Shown in pieces: positions 1 through 6,869 of a DNA stretch of 12,338 nt. The notes beneath the pieces are model-generated. The model saw only the letters and a program-made list of their open reading frames with translations. It was not told the DNA's origin and made no database searches. Within the stretch, counting starts at the first letter, position 1; every line of letters starts with the position of its first letter. The stretch is from Firmicutes bacterium UBA5499 (GTDB lineage: Bacteria > Bacillota > DTU084): NCBI GenBank assembly GCA_002426275.1, contig DIPB01000067.1, forward strand, positions 1 to 12,338. The letters are read 5' to 3'. Position numbers and translations under genes: made by a program.

Positions 1-1
1 G

Positions 2-1597
2 GGATATTTTATCCCTCGGGAGCTGGAAGGGAAGGACGCGCTGGCTTTAGCCTCAAGCTGGCTGGGAAATCCGGCCATAGAAAAACGCTGCCATAACGCT
101 AAATGGCTGCAGCTGACATTAGAACGGCAAGGGATTGAGATTTCAGGCGTCAAAATGGATACCATGCTGGGCGCATATCTTTTGGCACCCGGAGAGGAAT
201 GCGAAAACGTAGAGCGACTGCTGAGCAGTTACGGTTGGCAGCCGGAAGCGAAAAGACAACTGAGTTTGGATTTAGGCCTGGGAGACGCTTTGACATTCGC
301 CAGCGGGCAGGCCGGCAAAGCGGCTTTGCTTTACCGTTTGAGCCAAGATGTGCGGCAGAAACTGGAACGGGATCAACTCAGCAGGCTTTTCTTTGAGCTT
401 GAGTTACCGCTTTCAGGCACTTTGGCTAAAATGGAGCTTACGGGCATCGCCATCGATCAAGAGCGCCTAGCTCAGCTGTCCGGCGAATTGAAGCTCGAGC
501 TACAGGAACTTGAACATACTGCGTACAGCCTGGTAGGGAAAAATTTCAATCTCAATTCGCCAAAACAGCTCAGTCAGATCCTCTTTGACGAATTGGGATT
601 GAAGCACTCAAAGAAAACTAAAACCGGCTATTCAACAGATAACGAGGTCCTCACTGAACTGAAGGGTGTACACCCGCTCATTGAGCTGCTTCTGTCGCAC
701 CGGCAATTGAGCAAGCTGAAGAGCACTTATGTGGATGCGCTGCCGGCTTTGGTTGCGCCTGACACCGGCAGAATTCATACGGATTTTCATCAGGCGGTTA
801 CAGCCACAGGCAGGCTCAGCAGTTCGGATCCCAATTTGCAAAACATTCCCATCCGCAGCGAGGAAGGCGGTAAAATCCGGCAGGCGTTCATTCCGGGGGA
901 AAAGGGCTGGCAATTTTTGTCAGCCGATTACTCTCAGATTGAACTGCGGGTTTTGGCGCATCTTTCAGGAGATCCGGCCCTGAGCAAAGCTTTTCAGAGC
1001 AAAGAGGATATTCATCGCCGCACTGCGGCAGAAATTTTCGGCCTCCGGACTGAAGAAGTGACGCCGCAGCTGCGCGGCGCGGCCAAGGCAATCAATTTTG
1101 GCATCGTTTACGGCATCAGCAGCTTCGGCCTGGCTAAAGGCGCAGGCATCAGCCGCAGCGAAGCGGGAGAATATATAGAGCGTTACTTTCAGCGGTACAG
1201 CAAGGTCAAGGAATATTTGGACGCCACAATTGCAGAGGCTAAAAAGAAAGGTTATGTCGCCACGCTTTTAGGCCGCAGGCGTTACCTGCCGGAAATCAAC
1301 AGCCGCAACTGGACCAGACGTCAATTTGCCGAGCGGATGGCCATGAACACTCCGGTTCAGGGCAGCGCCGCAGATTTGATTAAATTGGCCATGTTGGCTG
1401 TGGAACGCGGGCTGAAACAGGAAAATCTCCACGCCAGAATGCTGCTGCAGGTACATGACGAGCTTTTATTCGAATATCCAATAGCGGAGGAGGATATTTT
1501 GGTCAAGCTTGTGAAAGACGAGATGGAGGGAGTTCTGCCTTTGGCCGTGCCGCTTGAGGTTGAAATTAAAACAGGCGCCAGTTGGCTTATGAACTAG
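2..1597 (+). CDS. polA: DNA polymerase I, C-terminal part (5' end outside window)
   Basis: Family A DNA polymerase, which fills gaps in excision repair and replaces Okazaki primers. The frame is open from base 2, so the gene enters from upstream; 531 residues are visible and the 5' nuclease domain and first part of the exonuclease domain lie outside. Fragment residues 1-130 are the 3'-5' exonuclease-like domain (HNAKW, DTMLGAYLL); the rest is the polymerase. Motif A is SADYSQIELR (catalytic Asp at fragment residue 309), motif B is the O-helix RGAAKAINFGIVYG (Lys 362), and motif C is QVHDELL (His-Asp 485-486). TATGRLSSSDPNLQNIP is the usual template-binding signature. The residue after the motif B Lys is Phe-type (KAINF), as in E. 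coli. Exonuclease metal ligands appear lost: Leu at the E. coli Asp424 position, Phe for Tyr497, Gln for Asp501. That is the usual state in Bacillus-type PolA. The gene ends 12 nt before mutM. Identity is very secure. Confidence 0.97.
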   Translation, partial: GYFIPRELEGKDALALASSWLGNPAIEKRCHNAKWLQLTLERQGIEISGVKMDTMLGAYLLAPGEECENVERLLSSYGWQPEAKRQLSLDLGLGDALTFASGQAGKAALLYRLSQDVRQKLERDQLSRLFFELELPLSGTLAKMELTGIAIDQERLAQLSGELKLELQELEHTAYSLVGKNFNLNSPKQLSQILFDELGLKHSKKTKTGYSTDNEVLTELKGVHPLIELLLSHRQLSKLKSTYVDALPALVAPDTGRIHTDFHQAVTATGRLSSSDPNLQNIPIRSEEGGKIRQAFIPGEKGWQFLSADYSQIELRVLAHLSGDPALSKAFQSKEDIHRRTAAEIFGLRTEEVTPQLRGAAKAINFGIVYGISSFGLAKGAGISRSEAGEYIERYFQRYSKVKEYLDATIAEAKKKGYVATLLGRRRYLPEINSRNWTRRQFAERMAMNTPVQGSAADLIKLAMLAVERGLKQENLHARMLLQVHDELLFEYPIAEEDILVKLVKDEMEGVLPLAVPLEVEIKTGASWLMN

Positions 1598-1601
1598 GAG
1601 G
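1596..1601 (+). promoter_or_regulatory. Strong RBS supporting a TTG start for mutM
   Basis: A perfect AGGAGG overlaps the polA stop codon and sits 8 nt before the TTG at 1610. This fixes TTG as the mutM start; the encoded N-terminus MPELPEIE must begin exactly there because Pro2 is the catalytic residue. Confidence 0.9.
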
Positions 1602-1609
1602 AATCAATC

Positions 1610-2446
1610 TTGCCGGAATTACCAGAGATCGAAACCATCAGACGCAGCCTGCTTTTTCTGGAGGGGAAAACCATCTCCCGCGTTGAGGTATTACGGCCGA
1701 AAAGCGTGAGGGAACTCACTGCCCGGGAATTCGCGTCTCGCCTGGAAAATCGTAAAATCTTGACGTTGGAGCGCCGGGGCAAATATTTGCTCTGGCAGCT
1801 TGCAGGCCGGCAGACCATGGTCGTTCACTTGCGGATGACAGGCCAGCTGCTGTGGTATCCCGAGACTCTGCCTGTGGACAAACACACCGCTGCCATTTGG
1901 AGTTTTCAAGAGCTTCGGGGACAGCTGCGCCTGGTTGATATCAGAACCTTTGCCACCATTAATTTGGTACCGCAGGGTGAATATCAGTCCATAACCGGCC
2001 TGGCCAACCTTAGCCCGGAGTTATTAGCAGCGGACTATCCGGCTCCAAAGTTCTGGCAGAAGCTAAAGCGGCGGCGCTCGCCGCTGAAAAGCGCCCTTTT
2101 GGATCAGAGATTGTTTGCAGGCGTTGGCAACATCTACGCTGACGAGGCCTTGTTCCGGGCTAAACTCAATCCGCTCGCTTCCGCGGCCGAACTGAGCTGG
2201 CAGGACTATCTGCGGCTTTTGGCCGCGGTACGCGCCGTGCTGACCGAGGGAATAGAAAATCACGGCACCACATTCCGCAACTACGTTGACGGACGGGGCC
2301 AGAAGGGCGGCTTTCAAAATAAGCTGGCCGTCTACGGCAGGCGCGGTGAAGCCTGTCACGTCTGTCAAACGCCCATTCAGCGCATTGTGGTGGCAGGCAG
2401 AGGCACTTTCTTTTGCCCGCGCTGCCAGGGGAAGGCGACGGCATGA
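1610..2446 (+). CDS. mutM: Formamidopyrimidine-DNA glycosylase (Fpg/MutM)
   Basis: Bifunctional glycosylase/AP lyase that removes 8-oxoguanine and FaPy lesions from DNA in base excision repair. It has 278 residues, the normal family length. The N-terminus PELPEIE carries the catalytic Pro2 and Glu3; Lys58 in RRGKYL is the conserved phosphate-contacting lysine. Met76 (HLRMTG), Arg112 and Phe114 (DIRTF) are the expected triad that fills the gap left by the flipped base. The H2TH motif is LLDQRLFAGVGNIYADEALF (about 163-182). The C-terminal zinc finger has Cys249, Cys252, Cys269 and Cys272 with the GRGTFFCPRCQ signature. The start is TTG with a perfect RBS. The stop overlaps the coaE start (ATGA), so translation is probably coupled. 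Its place between polA and coaE is common in Bacillota. Endonuclease VIII (Nei) is ruled out by the PELPEIE N-terminus. Confidence 0.97.
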   Translation: MPELPEIETIRRSLLFLEGKTISRVEVLRPKSVRELTAREFASRLENRKILTLERRGKYLLWQLAGRQTMVVHLRMTGQLLWYPETLPVDKHTAAIWSFQELRGQLRLVDIRTFATINLVPQGEYQSITGLANLSPELLAADYPAPKFWQKLKRRRSPLKSALLDQRLFAGVGNIYADEALFRAKLNPLASAAELSWQDYLRLLAAVRAVLTEGIENHGTTFRNYVDGRGQKGGFQNKLAVYGRRGEACHVCQTPIQRIVVAGRGTFFCPRCQGKATA

Positions 2447-3051
2447 TCCTTGGTCTCACAGGGGGCATTGCCTCCGGCAAGACGACGGTTGCGCAGATGT
2501 TGATCCGGCTGGGAGCGCGGCTGATTGAAGCCGACGATCTGGCAAGGCAAGTTGTGGAGCCGGGTACAGAGGGCCTCCGGAAAGTGGTCTGCGCCTTTGG
2601 CGAAGAGATCTTGGACGCGGACGGGAAGCTCAGACGTGATTTATTGGGGAAGATAGTCTTCAGCGATCCAGTGAAGCTGCGGCTCTTGAATAGCGTTCTG
2701 CATCCCGTGATGGCGGTGGAAGCGAAAAAACAGCTGGCGTCTCTCAGCCGGCAGGGAACGGCGGTGCTCGCAGGCAGCCTTTTGTTTGAGGCAGGCTGGG
2801 AGAAATTGGTGGATAAAATGCTCCTGGTTTACGTGGATAGCAAAACTCAGCTCTCCAGGCTCATGGCCAGAGACGGCTTAAGCCGCCTGGAAGCCCAGGC
2901 CAGAATCAGCTCCCAGCTGCCATTGGAAGAGAAGCTGGCCAAAGCAGATTACCTAATCGATACTTCGCGTCCCCTTGCCGATGTGCAAAAGCAGGTGGAA
3001 GCAATTTGGAGGGAAATCCATGAAAAAAAGGATAGCGCTAATCGCGCATGA
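2443..3051 (+). CDS. coaE: Dephospho-CoA kinase
   Basis: Phosphorylates the 3'-OH of dephospho-CoA with ATP, the last step of coenzyme A synthesis, in the cytosol. The protein has 202 residues, typical for the family. The P-loop is GGIASGKT (residues 7-14); [12 protein letters not shown] (30-41) is the substrate-binding helix; HPVM (87-90) and LLFEAGW (113-119) follow the family pattern; the lid and adenine region is around [16 protein letters not shown] (143-158); and ADYLIDTS (168-175) is the conserved C-terminal strand. I chose ATG 2443, giving MILGLTGG, over upstream in-frame starts that would add unrelated residues. AGGGGAAGG at 2427-2435 serves as RBS. It overlaps mutM by 4 nt and mgsA by 32 nt. 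One small oddity is that the usual D-x-P before LLFE reads A-G-S here. Confidence 0.96.
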   Translation: MILGLTGGIASGKTTVAQMLIRLGARLIEADDLARQVVEPGTEGLRKVVCAFGEEILDADGKLRRDLLGKIVFSDPVKLRLLNSVLHPVMAVEAKKQLASLSRQGTAVLAGSLLFEAGWEKLVDKMLLVYVDSKTQLSRLMARDGLSRLEAQARISSQLPLEEKLAKADYLIDTSRPLADVQKQVEAIWREIHEKKDSANRA

Positions 3052-3412
3052 TCAAAAGAAAGACGATATGGTTGAGTTCGCTAAAAAACACGCAAATTTC
3101 TTTTCCCGCTGCGAGCTTGTAGCCACAGGCACCACAGGCAGATTTGTTCAGGAGCAGGCGGGACTCCAGGTGCAGCGGAAGCTCTCCGGTCCCATGGGCG
3201 GAGACCAACAAATAGGTTCCCTTGTGGCCAGCGGAGCGATAGACGCCGTGATCTTCCTGCGGGATCCGCTCACAGCCCAGCCGCACGAACCGGATATCAC
3301 AGCCCTCCTCAGGGTCTGCGACGTTCATAATGTACCGCTGGCCACTAACCTCGCCACTGCCGAGGTTTTGGTCACCGCATTTGCAGAATATGAGGAAGCA
3401 CAGACTGCGTAG
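3020..3412 (+). CDS. mgsA: Methylglyoxal synthase
   Basis: Converts dihydroxyacetone phosphate to methylglyoxal and phosphate, a bypass of lower glycolysis that relieves sugar-phosphate stress and phosphate shortage. The protein has 130 residues, close to the family size, and is one MGS-like domain. Family signatures are all visible: ALIAHD with His10, the phosphate loop VATGTTGR (34-41), [11 protein letters not shown] (56-66) with catalytic Asp62, and [13 protein letters not shown] (81-93) with Asp82, His89 and Asp92. ATNLATAE (108-115) completes the fold. ATG 3020 follows GGAGGG at 3008-3013. It starts inside the last 32 nt of coaE and its own end overlaps the next gene by 23 nt, so it is built into the operon. 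In several other Firmicutes mgsA lies elsewhere (for example near dapB in Bacillus), which makes this position worth noting. Confidence 0.95.
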   Translation: MKKRIALIAHDQKKDDMVEFAKKHANFFSRCELVATGTTGRFVQEQAGLQVQRKLSGPMGGDQQIGSLVASGAIDAVIFLRDPLTAQPHEPDITALLRVCDVHNVPLATNLATAEVLVTAFAEYEEAQTA

Positions 3413-3995
3413 GCGTAGGCCCGTTGGGGGCCGGCTGGGAGGATGTTTGTTATCGCTGGTTTTGCTGCTCGGGTGTATCTATGCCCTCACCAGCAGCAGG
3501 TGGTTTCTGCGCCTTGTCTATCCTCTTGCCTATGAGGAAGTTATCACTGAAACCGCAGCGGCTTACGGATTGGATCCGCACTTGATTTTCGCCATGATCA
3601 AGGTGGAGAGCGGTTTCAATTCCCGGGCAGTGTCAGCCAAAGGCGCCAGCGGCCTGATGCAGTTGATGCCGGAAACCGCCAGCTGGATCGCCCGCCAGAG
3701 GCGGCTTGCCTATGAGCGGAAAATGCTTTTGGAACCGAAATATAATGTAGATCTTGGCTGTTGGTACCTGGCGAGCCTCTATGCCGAGTTCAAGGGACAG
3801 ACCAACCTGAGCCTTGCGGCTTATAACGGCGGCAGAGGCAACGTTCAGCGCTGGCTGGAAAACCGTCAGTGGACCGGCGAACACGAGACCATCTCGCAGA
3901 TTCCTTTCCCTGAAACTCGCCGTTACGTGGAGCGAGTGCAGGCCATGGCCAGAATATACAGACGGCTGTATCCGGAATACAGCCCCAAGGAGTGA
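3390..3995 (+). CDS. Membrane-anchored lytic transglycosylase (SLT domain)
   Basis: Cleaves the glycan strand of peptidoglycan between MurNAc and GlcNAc, leaving a 1,6-anhydro end; it acts outside the membrane. The protein has 201 residues. A very basic N-terminus ([10 protein letters not shown]) is followed by one hydrophobic segment at about 18-35 with no evident cleavage site, so it is probably a signal anchor. The catalytic domain (about 48-195) carries the Slt70-type motifs: VESGFNS with catalytic Glu73, [14 protein letters not shown] (84-97), and [14 protein letters not shown] (143-156), with the late motif [10 protein letters not shown] (174-183). ATG 3390 is chosen because it gives a normal anchor; its RBS is weak, and the 23-nt overlap with mgsA suggests translational coupling. 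A small SLT protein after coaE is a familiar arrangement in Clostridia. Family is secure; the precise physiological role is unknown. Confidence 0.93.
   Translation: MRKHRLRRRRPVGGRLGGCLLSLVLLLGCIYALTSSRWFLRLVYPLAYEEVITETAAAYGLDPHLIFAMIKVESGFNSRAVSAKGASGLMQLMPETASWIARQRRLAYERKMLLEPKYNVDLGCWYLASLYAEFKGQTNLSLAAYNGGRGNVQRWLENRQWTGEHETISQIPFPETRRYVERVQAMARIYRRLYPEYSPKE
3987..3992 (+). promoter_or_regulatory. RBS deciding a TTG start for the alpha/beta hydrolase
   Basis: AAGGAG lies directly against a GTG at 3992, leaving no spacer, but is 8 nt from the in-frame TTG at 4001. The TTG is therefore the better start and shortens the protein by three residues. Confidence 0.75.
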
Positions 3996-4000
3996 GCCGA

Positions 4001-4768
4001 TTGCGTAGACCCATAGTCTTCACAAATAAAGGGCAACAAATTTTGGGAGTGCTCCATTGCCAGCCTCAGGCCCAGAGACTGCCGGCAGTGCTGATTCTCC
4101 ATGGCTTTACCGGCACTAAGGTGGAAAGCCACCGCATTTTTGTGAAATTGGCAGAGCTTTTGGCCCAGAGGTCAATGGTTGCCTTGCGTATAGACTTCAG
4201 AGGCTCCGGAGACAGCGAGGGCGATTTTTCCCAAATGACCCTGGAAGGTGAGATTTCCGACGCGGAAGCCGCCATAGATTATATGCAGACCTTGCCTGAG
4301 GTTGATCCCGGGCGGATAGCTATTTTGGGGCTATCCATGGGAGGGGCGGTGGCCGCTTCCTTAGCCGGCAGAGATTCCAGGCCTGTAGCCTGCGCTCTGT
4401 GGTCTGCGGTCGCCGACTTCAGCCGGACTTTTTTCGCGGAAGCTGCGTCGCGGGTGCTGGAACGCGGCGAAGAGACAATGGACTTCGGCGGCAATGTGGT
4501 GAGTCGGGAATTTCTTTTGCAATGCCGACGGGCACAGCCTCATTTGGAGCTTGCCAAGCGCAAGCTGCCGGTTTTGATTGTCCATGGAGCTGCAGACCAG
4601 ACGGTGCCGCGCTCCCAGGCGGAGCTCTTCCGCGCCTCAGCCCAAAAGGCCGGAGGACCCGTTGAGTTTCACATCATTCCCGAGGCGGATCACACCTATA
4701 CCCGTCGGGATTGGGAAGAGAAAGTCCTGCTTCTGTCCGCGGATTGGCTGGCAAAACAAATTCTCTAA
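4001..4768 (+). CDS. Alpha/beta hydrolase (serine esterase/acyl hydrolase-like)
   Basis: Cytosolic serine hydrolase of the alpha/beta fold; no signal peptide is present. It has 255 residues from TTG 4001. An N-terminal strand pair (GQQILGVLHC) leads into the oxyanion motif LILHGFTGTK (31-40). The nucleophile elbow is GLSMGG with Ser112; the acid is Asp199 in HGAADQTVP; the histidine is His231 in EADHTY. RIDFRGSGDSEG (63-74) and a small cap region (about 140-185) resemble the feruloyl/cinnamoyl esterase type group, for example Butyrivibrio Est1E, but substrate cannot be read from sequence. It begins 5 nt after the transglycosylase stop and is the last gene of the operon, facing the Smr gene across 36 nt. 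The GTG at 3992 is an alternative start. Catalytic triad and fold are clear; the physiological substrate is not. Confidence 0.9.
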   Translation: MRRPIVFTNKGQQILGVLHCQPQAQRLPAVLILHGFTGTKVESHRIFVKLAELLAQRSMVALRIDFRGSGDSEGDFSQMTLEGEISDAEAAIDYMQTLPEVDPGRIAILGLSMGGAVAASLAGRDSRPVACALWSAVADFSRTFFAEAASRVLERGEETMDFGGNVVSREFLLQCRRAQPHLELAKRKLPVLIVHGAADQTVPRSQAELFRASAQKAGGPVEFHIIPEADHTYTRRDWEEKVLLLSADWLAKQIL

Positions 4769-4804
4769 CCTTTTACGCTCTGAGGCGCCATCTGGAACGG
4801 ACGC
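4769..4804. other. Short convergent intergenic gap
   Basis: This 36-nt stretch separates two genes that converge. I see only weak complementarity (CCTTT at the left, AAAGG just to the right) and no GC-rich stem with a T-tract, so no intrinsic terminator can be called for either direction. Confidence 0.6.
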
Positions 4805-5047
4805 TCAAAGGTGAACGATGGTAGCCCCGCAGTTTGCGCCGTCATAGTGGTAATCTTCTTTGGCGTAACCGAACTCTTCCACGATCTGTTGCGTCAGCTC
4901 TTCCATGCGGCCAGCGCCCAGACCATGGATGATGCGCACCTGGCTTTTCCCCTGACGCAGGGCTGCGGTCAAGAATTCCCTGAGCGCGCTTTTGGCTTCC
5001 TGAGACGAGAGAGGATGCAGATCAAGCTGCGGCACGTTTTTTTTCAT
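4805..5047 (-). CDS. Stand-alone Smr-domain protein
   Basis: An 80-residue protein made of little more than one Smr (MutS2 C-terminal-like) domain. Smr domains bind nucleic acids and ribosomes, and several are nucleases, including bacterial SmrB and yeast Cue2, which cut mRNA at collided ribosomes. Visible motifs are LDLHPLSSQEA (8-18), holding the DxH pair Asp9-His11, then IIHGLGAGR (39-47), and the closing GATIVHL (74-80). The second motif normally reads HGxGxG, as here. No MutS ATPase part is present. It starts 7 nt after the rqcH stop, with GGAG at 5058-5061 as RBS 10 nt upstream, so it is almost certainly cotranscribed with rqcH. That context suggests a role in ribosome rescue; this is an inference. 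Family assignment is firm; nuclease activity is not shown by sequence. Confidence 0.9.
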   Translation of the reverse strand: MKKNVPQLDLHPLSSQEAKSALREFLTAALRQGKSQVRIIHGLGAGRMEELTQQIVEEFGYAKEDYHYDGANCGATIVHL

Positions 5048-5054
5048 GTCCGCT

Positions 5055-6740
5055 TCACTCCGACTCGCTGTCTGCCACAGGGTTTACATATACGGTACGT
5101 TCGTGCCTGTAGATCACAAAGCCGGGTCTTGAGCCGTTCGGTTTATGAACGTATTTGGCAAATGTGTAATCCACGGGCACGTTTTGGCCTGATCTGGCTT
5201 TGCTGAAATAGGCGGCCAGCCGAGCGGCCCGGATGATTATTTCTTCATCCTCGGTCCCAGGGTGCACGATCACATGGGAGCCGGGGATTTGTTTTGCATG
5301 CAGCCAGATGTCGTCGCGCTTGGCTTGTTTCAAAGTCAGACGCTCGTTTTGATAATTATTGCGGCCGACTAAGATCTCATGGTCCCCACAGCGAAAACTG
5401 CGCGGCCGCGAATCCTTGAGCTTTTGGCGCTTCCGCTGGTGCGGCAAGTAACCTGTTGCCCGCAGTTCCGCCTCAATTTCGGGCAAATCCTCAAGCTGGG
5501 CGTCGGAGAGGCTCTGCTCCACAGATTCAAGGTAGCTGAGCTCTTCCTGGGAGGAGGCGATCTGCAACGCGATTTGCTGCACGGCTTTTTTCAATTTGCC
5601 ATAGCGGTGAAAATATTTTTCTGCGTTTGCCTGGGGCGAGAGGCTTGGCTCAAGAGCAATGATGATGGGCCTGAGCTCTGGATCATAGTAATTGGGCAGC
5701 GACGCCTGGCTGCTGCCCGGCGGGATCTTGTCCAGTCCCGCTTTCAGCATTTCGCCTTTGATTCTGTATTGTTCGGCATCTTCGGCCGCGGCGAGCTCGG
5801 CCTGCTGGGCTGCAAGCTTGCGTCCGGCCCGCGCCAGGGAGCGGCGCACAGCTTGCCTGAGAGTGCCTTTGGCTGCGGAGAGCTTCCGCGCTTCAGAGGC
5901 GGCTCCCTTGGCTTGAGCGACGGCGGCCTCCACAGACGGAGAGCGGAGATAGCTGCAGCTGATTGGCAGGAGGGCGGCGAAATCATGGCCGCCGGAGATC
6001 AGACAGGGGTCAAAGCTGCAAGCTTCCCGCAGCGAGAGCAGGCGCTGCCAGCTTTGCCAGAGCTTTTCAGGCTCCACTTCCGGACAAAGAACGTCTGGTT
6101 CATAACCGCTTTGCGCCAGCAGCTCCACAGCTAAAAAGGAACTCAGACCCACCAGACTATCCAGCAGCAGCTGCTTGCAGCCGCTCTCCGAGGCCAAAAG
6201 CAACGCTTTCAGGGTCGGGGCTGTAAGCTCCTCCGGGCTCAGCCTGCCTCCTTTAGGCGGAGCAAGGTAGCGGGCGCCGGGGACCAGCTCCCTGAACCTG
6301 TTCACTTCGGAGGTCACATGCTTGACGGCATCCAAGATTAAGTTCTCGTCAGGATCAAGCAAGATGATGTTGCTGTGCCTGCCCATCAGCTCCACTGTAA
6401 GGCGCAGGGTCTTGCCCGCGCCGTTTTGAAAGGTGAAATTAATCACGCGCTCCCAGCCGCTTTGGGAAATGTCCGTGAGCCTTGCGCCGGAGAGATGCTT
6501 GCGCAAGAGCATGCAAAAGCCGGTGGGCGCGCCGAGGCTTGAAGGGCTGGAGGCGGCAAAGTGAACTCTGGCGAAGATGGGATCCGCGGACAAAAGCAGC
6601 GGGAAATTTTTTCCCGGCTGCCGCAGGTTTAGGACCACTTCCAAGCGTTCAGGCTGAGATATATGGTCGACCCGTGCCCGTAAGAGCTTCCCTTGCAGCT
6701 CCCAGACCAGGGCAGAGGTGGAAAAACCGTCAAAAGGCAT
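5055..6740 (-). CDS. rqcH: Rqc2 homologue RqcH (NFACT family, alanine-tailing factor)
   Basis: RqcH binds 50S subunits that still hold peptidyl-tRNA and recruits tRNA-Ala to add C-terminal alanine tails that mark stalled peptides for degradation. Older names include FbpA and fibronectin-binding protein. The protein has 561 residues, normal for the family. NFACT-N opens with MPFDGFSTSALVWELQ and includes SQPERLEVVLNL, FCMLLRKHLSG (75-85) and ELMGRHSNIILLD (about 117-129). A helical middle with two long Ala/Glu/Lys-rich stretches (about 280-420) forms the coiled-coil arms, with NYYDPEL between them. NFACT-R (about 445-555) carries ILVGRNNYQNERLTLK, DDIWLHAKQIPGSHVIV (from 476) and KPNGSRPGFVIY. 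The DR motif position reads Glu97-Arg98 (GWERVI) rather than Asp-Arg. Start ATG 6740 fits the family N-terminus and has GGAG 9 nt upstream; the upstream ATGs lie at or before the predicted transcript start. Confidence 0.95.
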   Translation of the reverse strand: MPFDGFSTSALVWELQGKLLRARVDHISQPERLEVVLNLRQPGKNFPLLLSADPIFARVHFAASSPSSLGAPTGFCMLLRKHLSGARLTDISQSGWERVINFTFQNGAGKTLRLTVELMGRHSNIILLDPDENLILDAVKHVTSEVNRFRELVPGARYLAPPKGGRLSPEELTAPTLKALLLASESGCKQLLLDSLVGLSSFLAVELLAQSGYEPDVLCPEVEPEKLWQSWQRLLSLREACSFDPCLISGGHDFAALLPISCSYLRSPSVEAAVAQAKGAASEARKLSAAKGTLRQAVRRSLARAGRKLAAQQAELAAAEDAEQYRIKGEMLKAGLDKIPPGSSQASLPNYYDPELRPIIIALEPSLSPQANAEKYFHRYGKLKKAVQQIALQIASSQEELSYLESVEQSLSDAQLEDLPEIEAELRATGYLPHQRKRQKLKDSRPRSFRCGDHEILVGRNNYQNERLTLKQAKRDDIWLHAKQIPGSHVIVHPGTEDEEIIIRAARLAAYFSKARSGQNVPVDYTFAKYVHKPNGSRPGFVIYRHERTVYVNPVADSESE

Positions 6741-6754
6741 GAAATCACGCTCCA

Positions 6755-6804
6755 TTCCCTTCAATGGTAGCATGCGGCAAAGTCCTGGTCAACTGGGAAG
6801 GGAA
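6755..6804. repeat. 8-bp inverted repeat bracketing the rqcH promoter
   Basis: TTCCCTTC at 6755-6762 is the exact reverse complement of GAAGGGAA at 6797-6804. The two arms sit just outside the -10 and -35 of the predicted rqcH promoter, about one arm at the transcription start and one just upstream of -35. It could be an operator pair, but an 8-bp match in a region this size may also be chance. Confidence 0.4.
6764..6792 (-). promoter_or_regulatory. Predicted sigma-A promoter of rqcH-smr
   Basis: On the minus strand, TTGACC (6792-6787) is followed by a 17-nt spacer and TACCAT (6769-6764), with TG one base before it, an extended -10. The predicted start of transcription is near 6757, giving a leader of about 17 nt that still contains the GGAG of rqcH. 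Matches are 5 of 6 and 4 of 6 to consensus. This is a pattern call only. Confidence 0.65.
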
Positions 6805-6869
6805 ATTTTTGCGCCTCTGCTGGCAGGAATAGGAGTTATTAGAAGCGAATTACATAAGAGGAAACAGAG

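Larger units (their letters stand above)
6741..6869. other. Divergent intergenic region between rqcH and the TPR gene
   Basis: This 129-nt region separates the two divergent operons. It holds the rqcH promoter on the minus strand, plus an 8-bp inverted repeat flanking it. A plus-strand promoter for the TPR-dnaE operon should lie here too, but I find no convincing -35/-10 pair: TTGCGC at 6809-6814 has no good -10 at the right distance. Confidence 0.6.

Noticed and set aside
3330..3389. Upstream ATG for the lytic transglycosylase
   Set aside because: It would add 20 unrelated residues read from mgsA in another frame and place them before the basic signal-anchor; ATG 3390 gives the normal form.
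4805..5047. Smr gene as a decayed remnant of mutS2
   Set aside because: It has its own start, RBS, complete domain and stop, and no trace of MutS2 ATPase or KOW-like sequence lies upstream, where rqcH is intact.
4811..5206. 131-codon open frame on the + strand over the Smr gene
   Set aside because: The minus strand encodes a complete Smr domain with its own RBS; the plus frame has no recognisable domain.
5379..6134. 251-codon open frame on the + strand across rqcH
   Set aside because: It is antisense to a clear, full-length rqcH; its translation shows no domain and has the composition expected of a mirror frame in GC-rich coding DNA.
6741..6773. Upstream ATG starts for rqcH (6773 and 6755)
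   Set aside because: Family N-termini begin at MPFDG; the predicted transcript begins near 6757, leaving no room for an RBS ahead of these ATGs.
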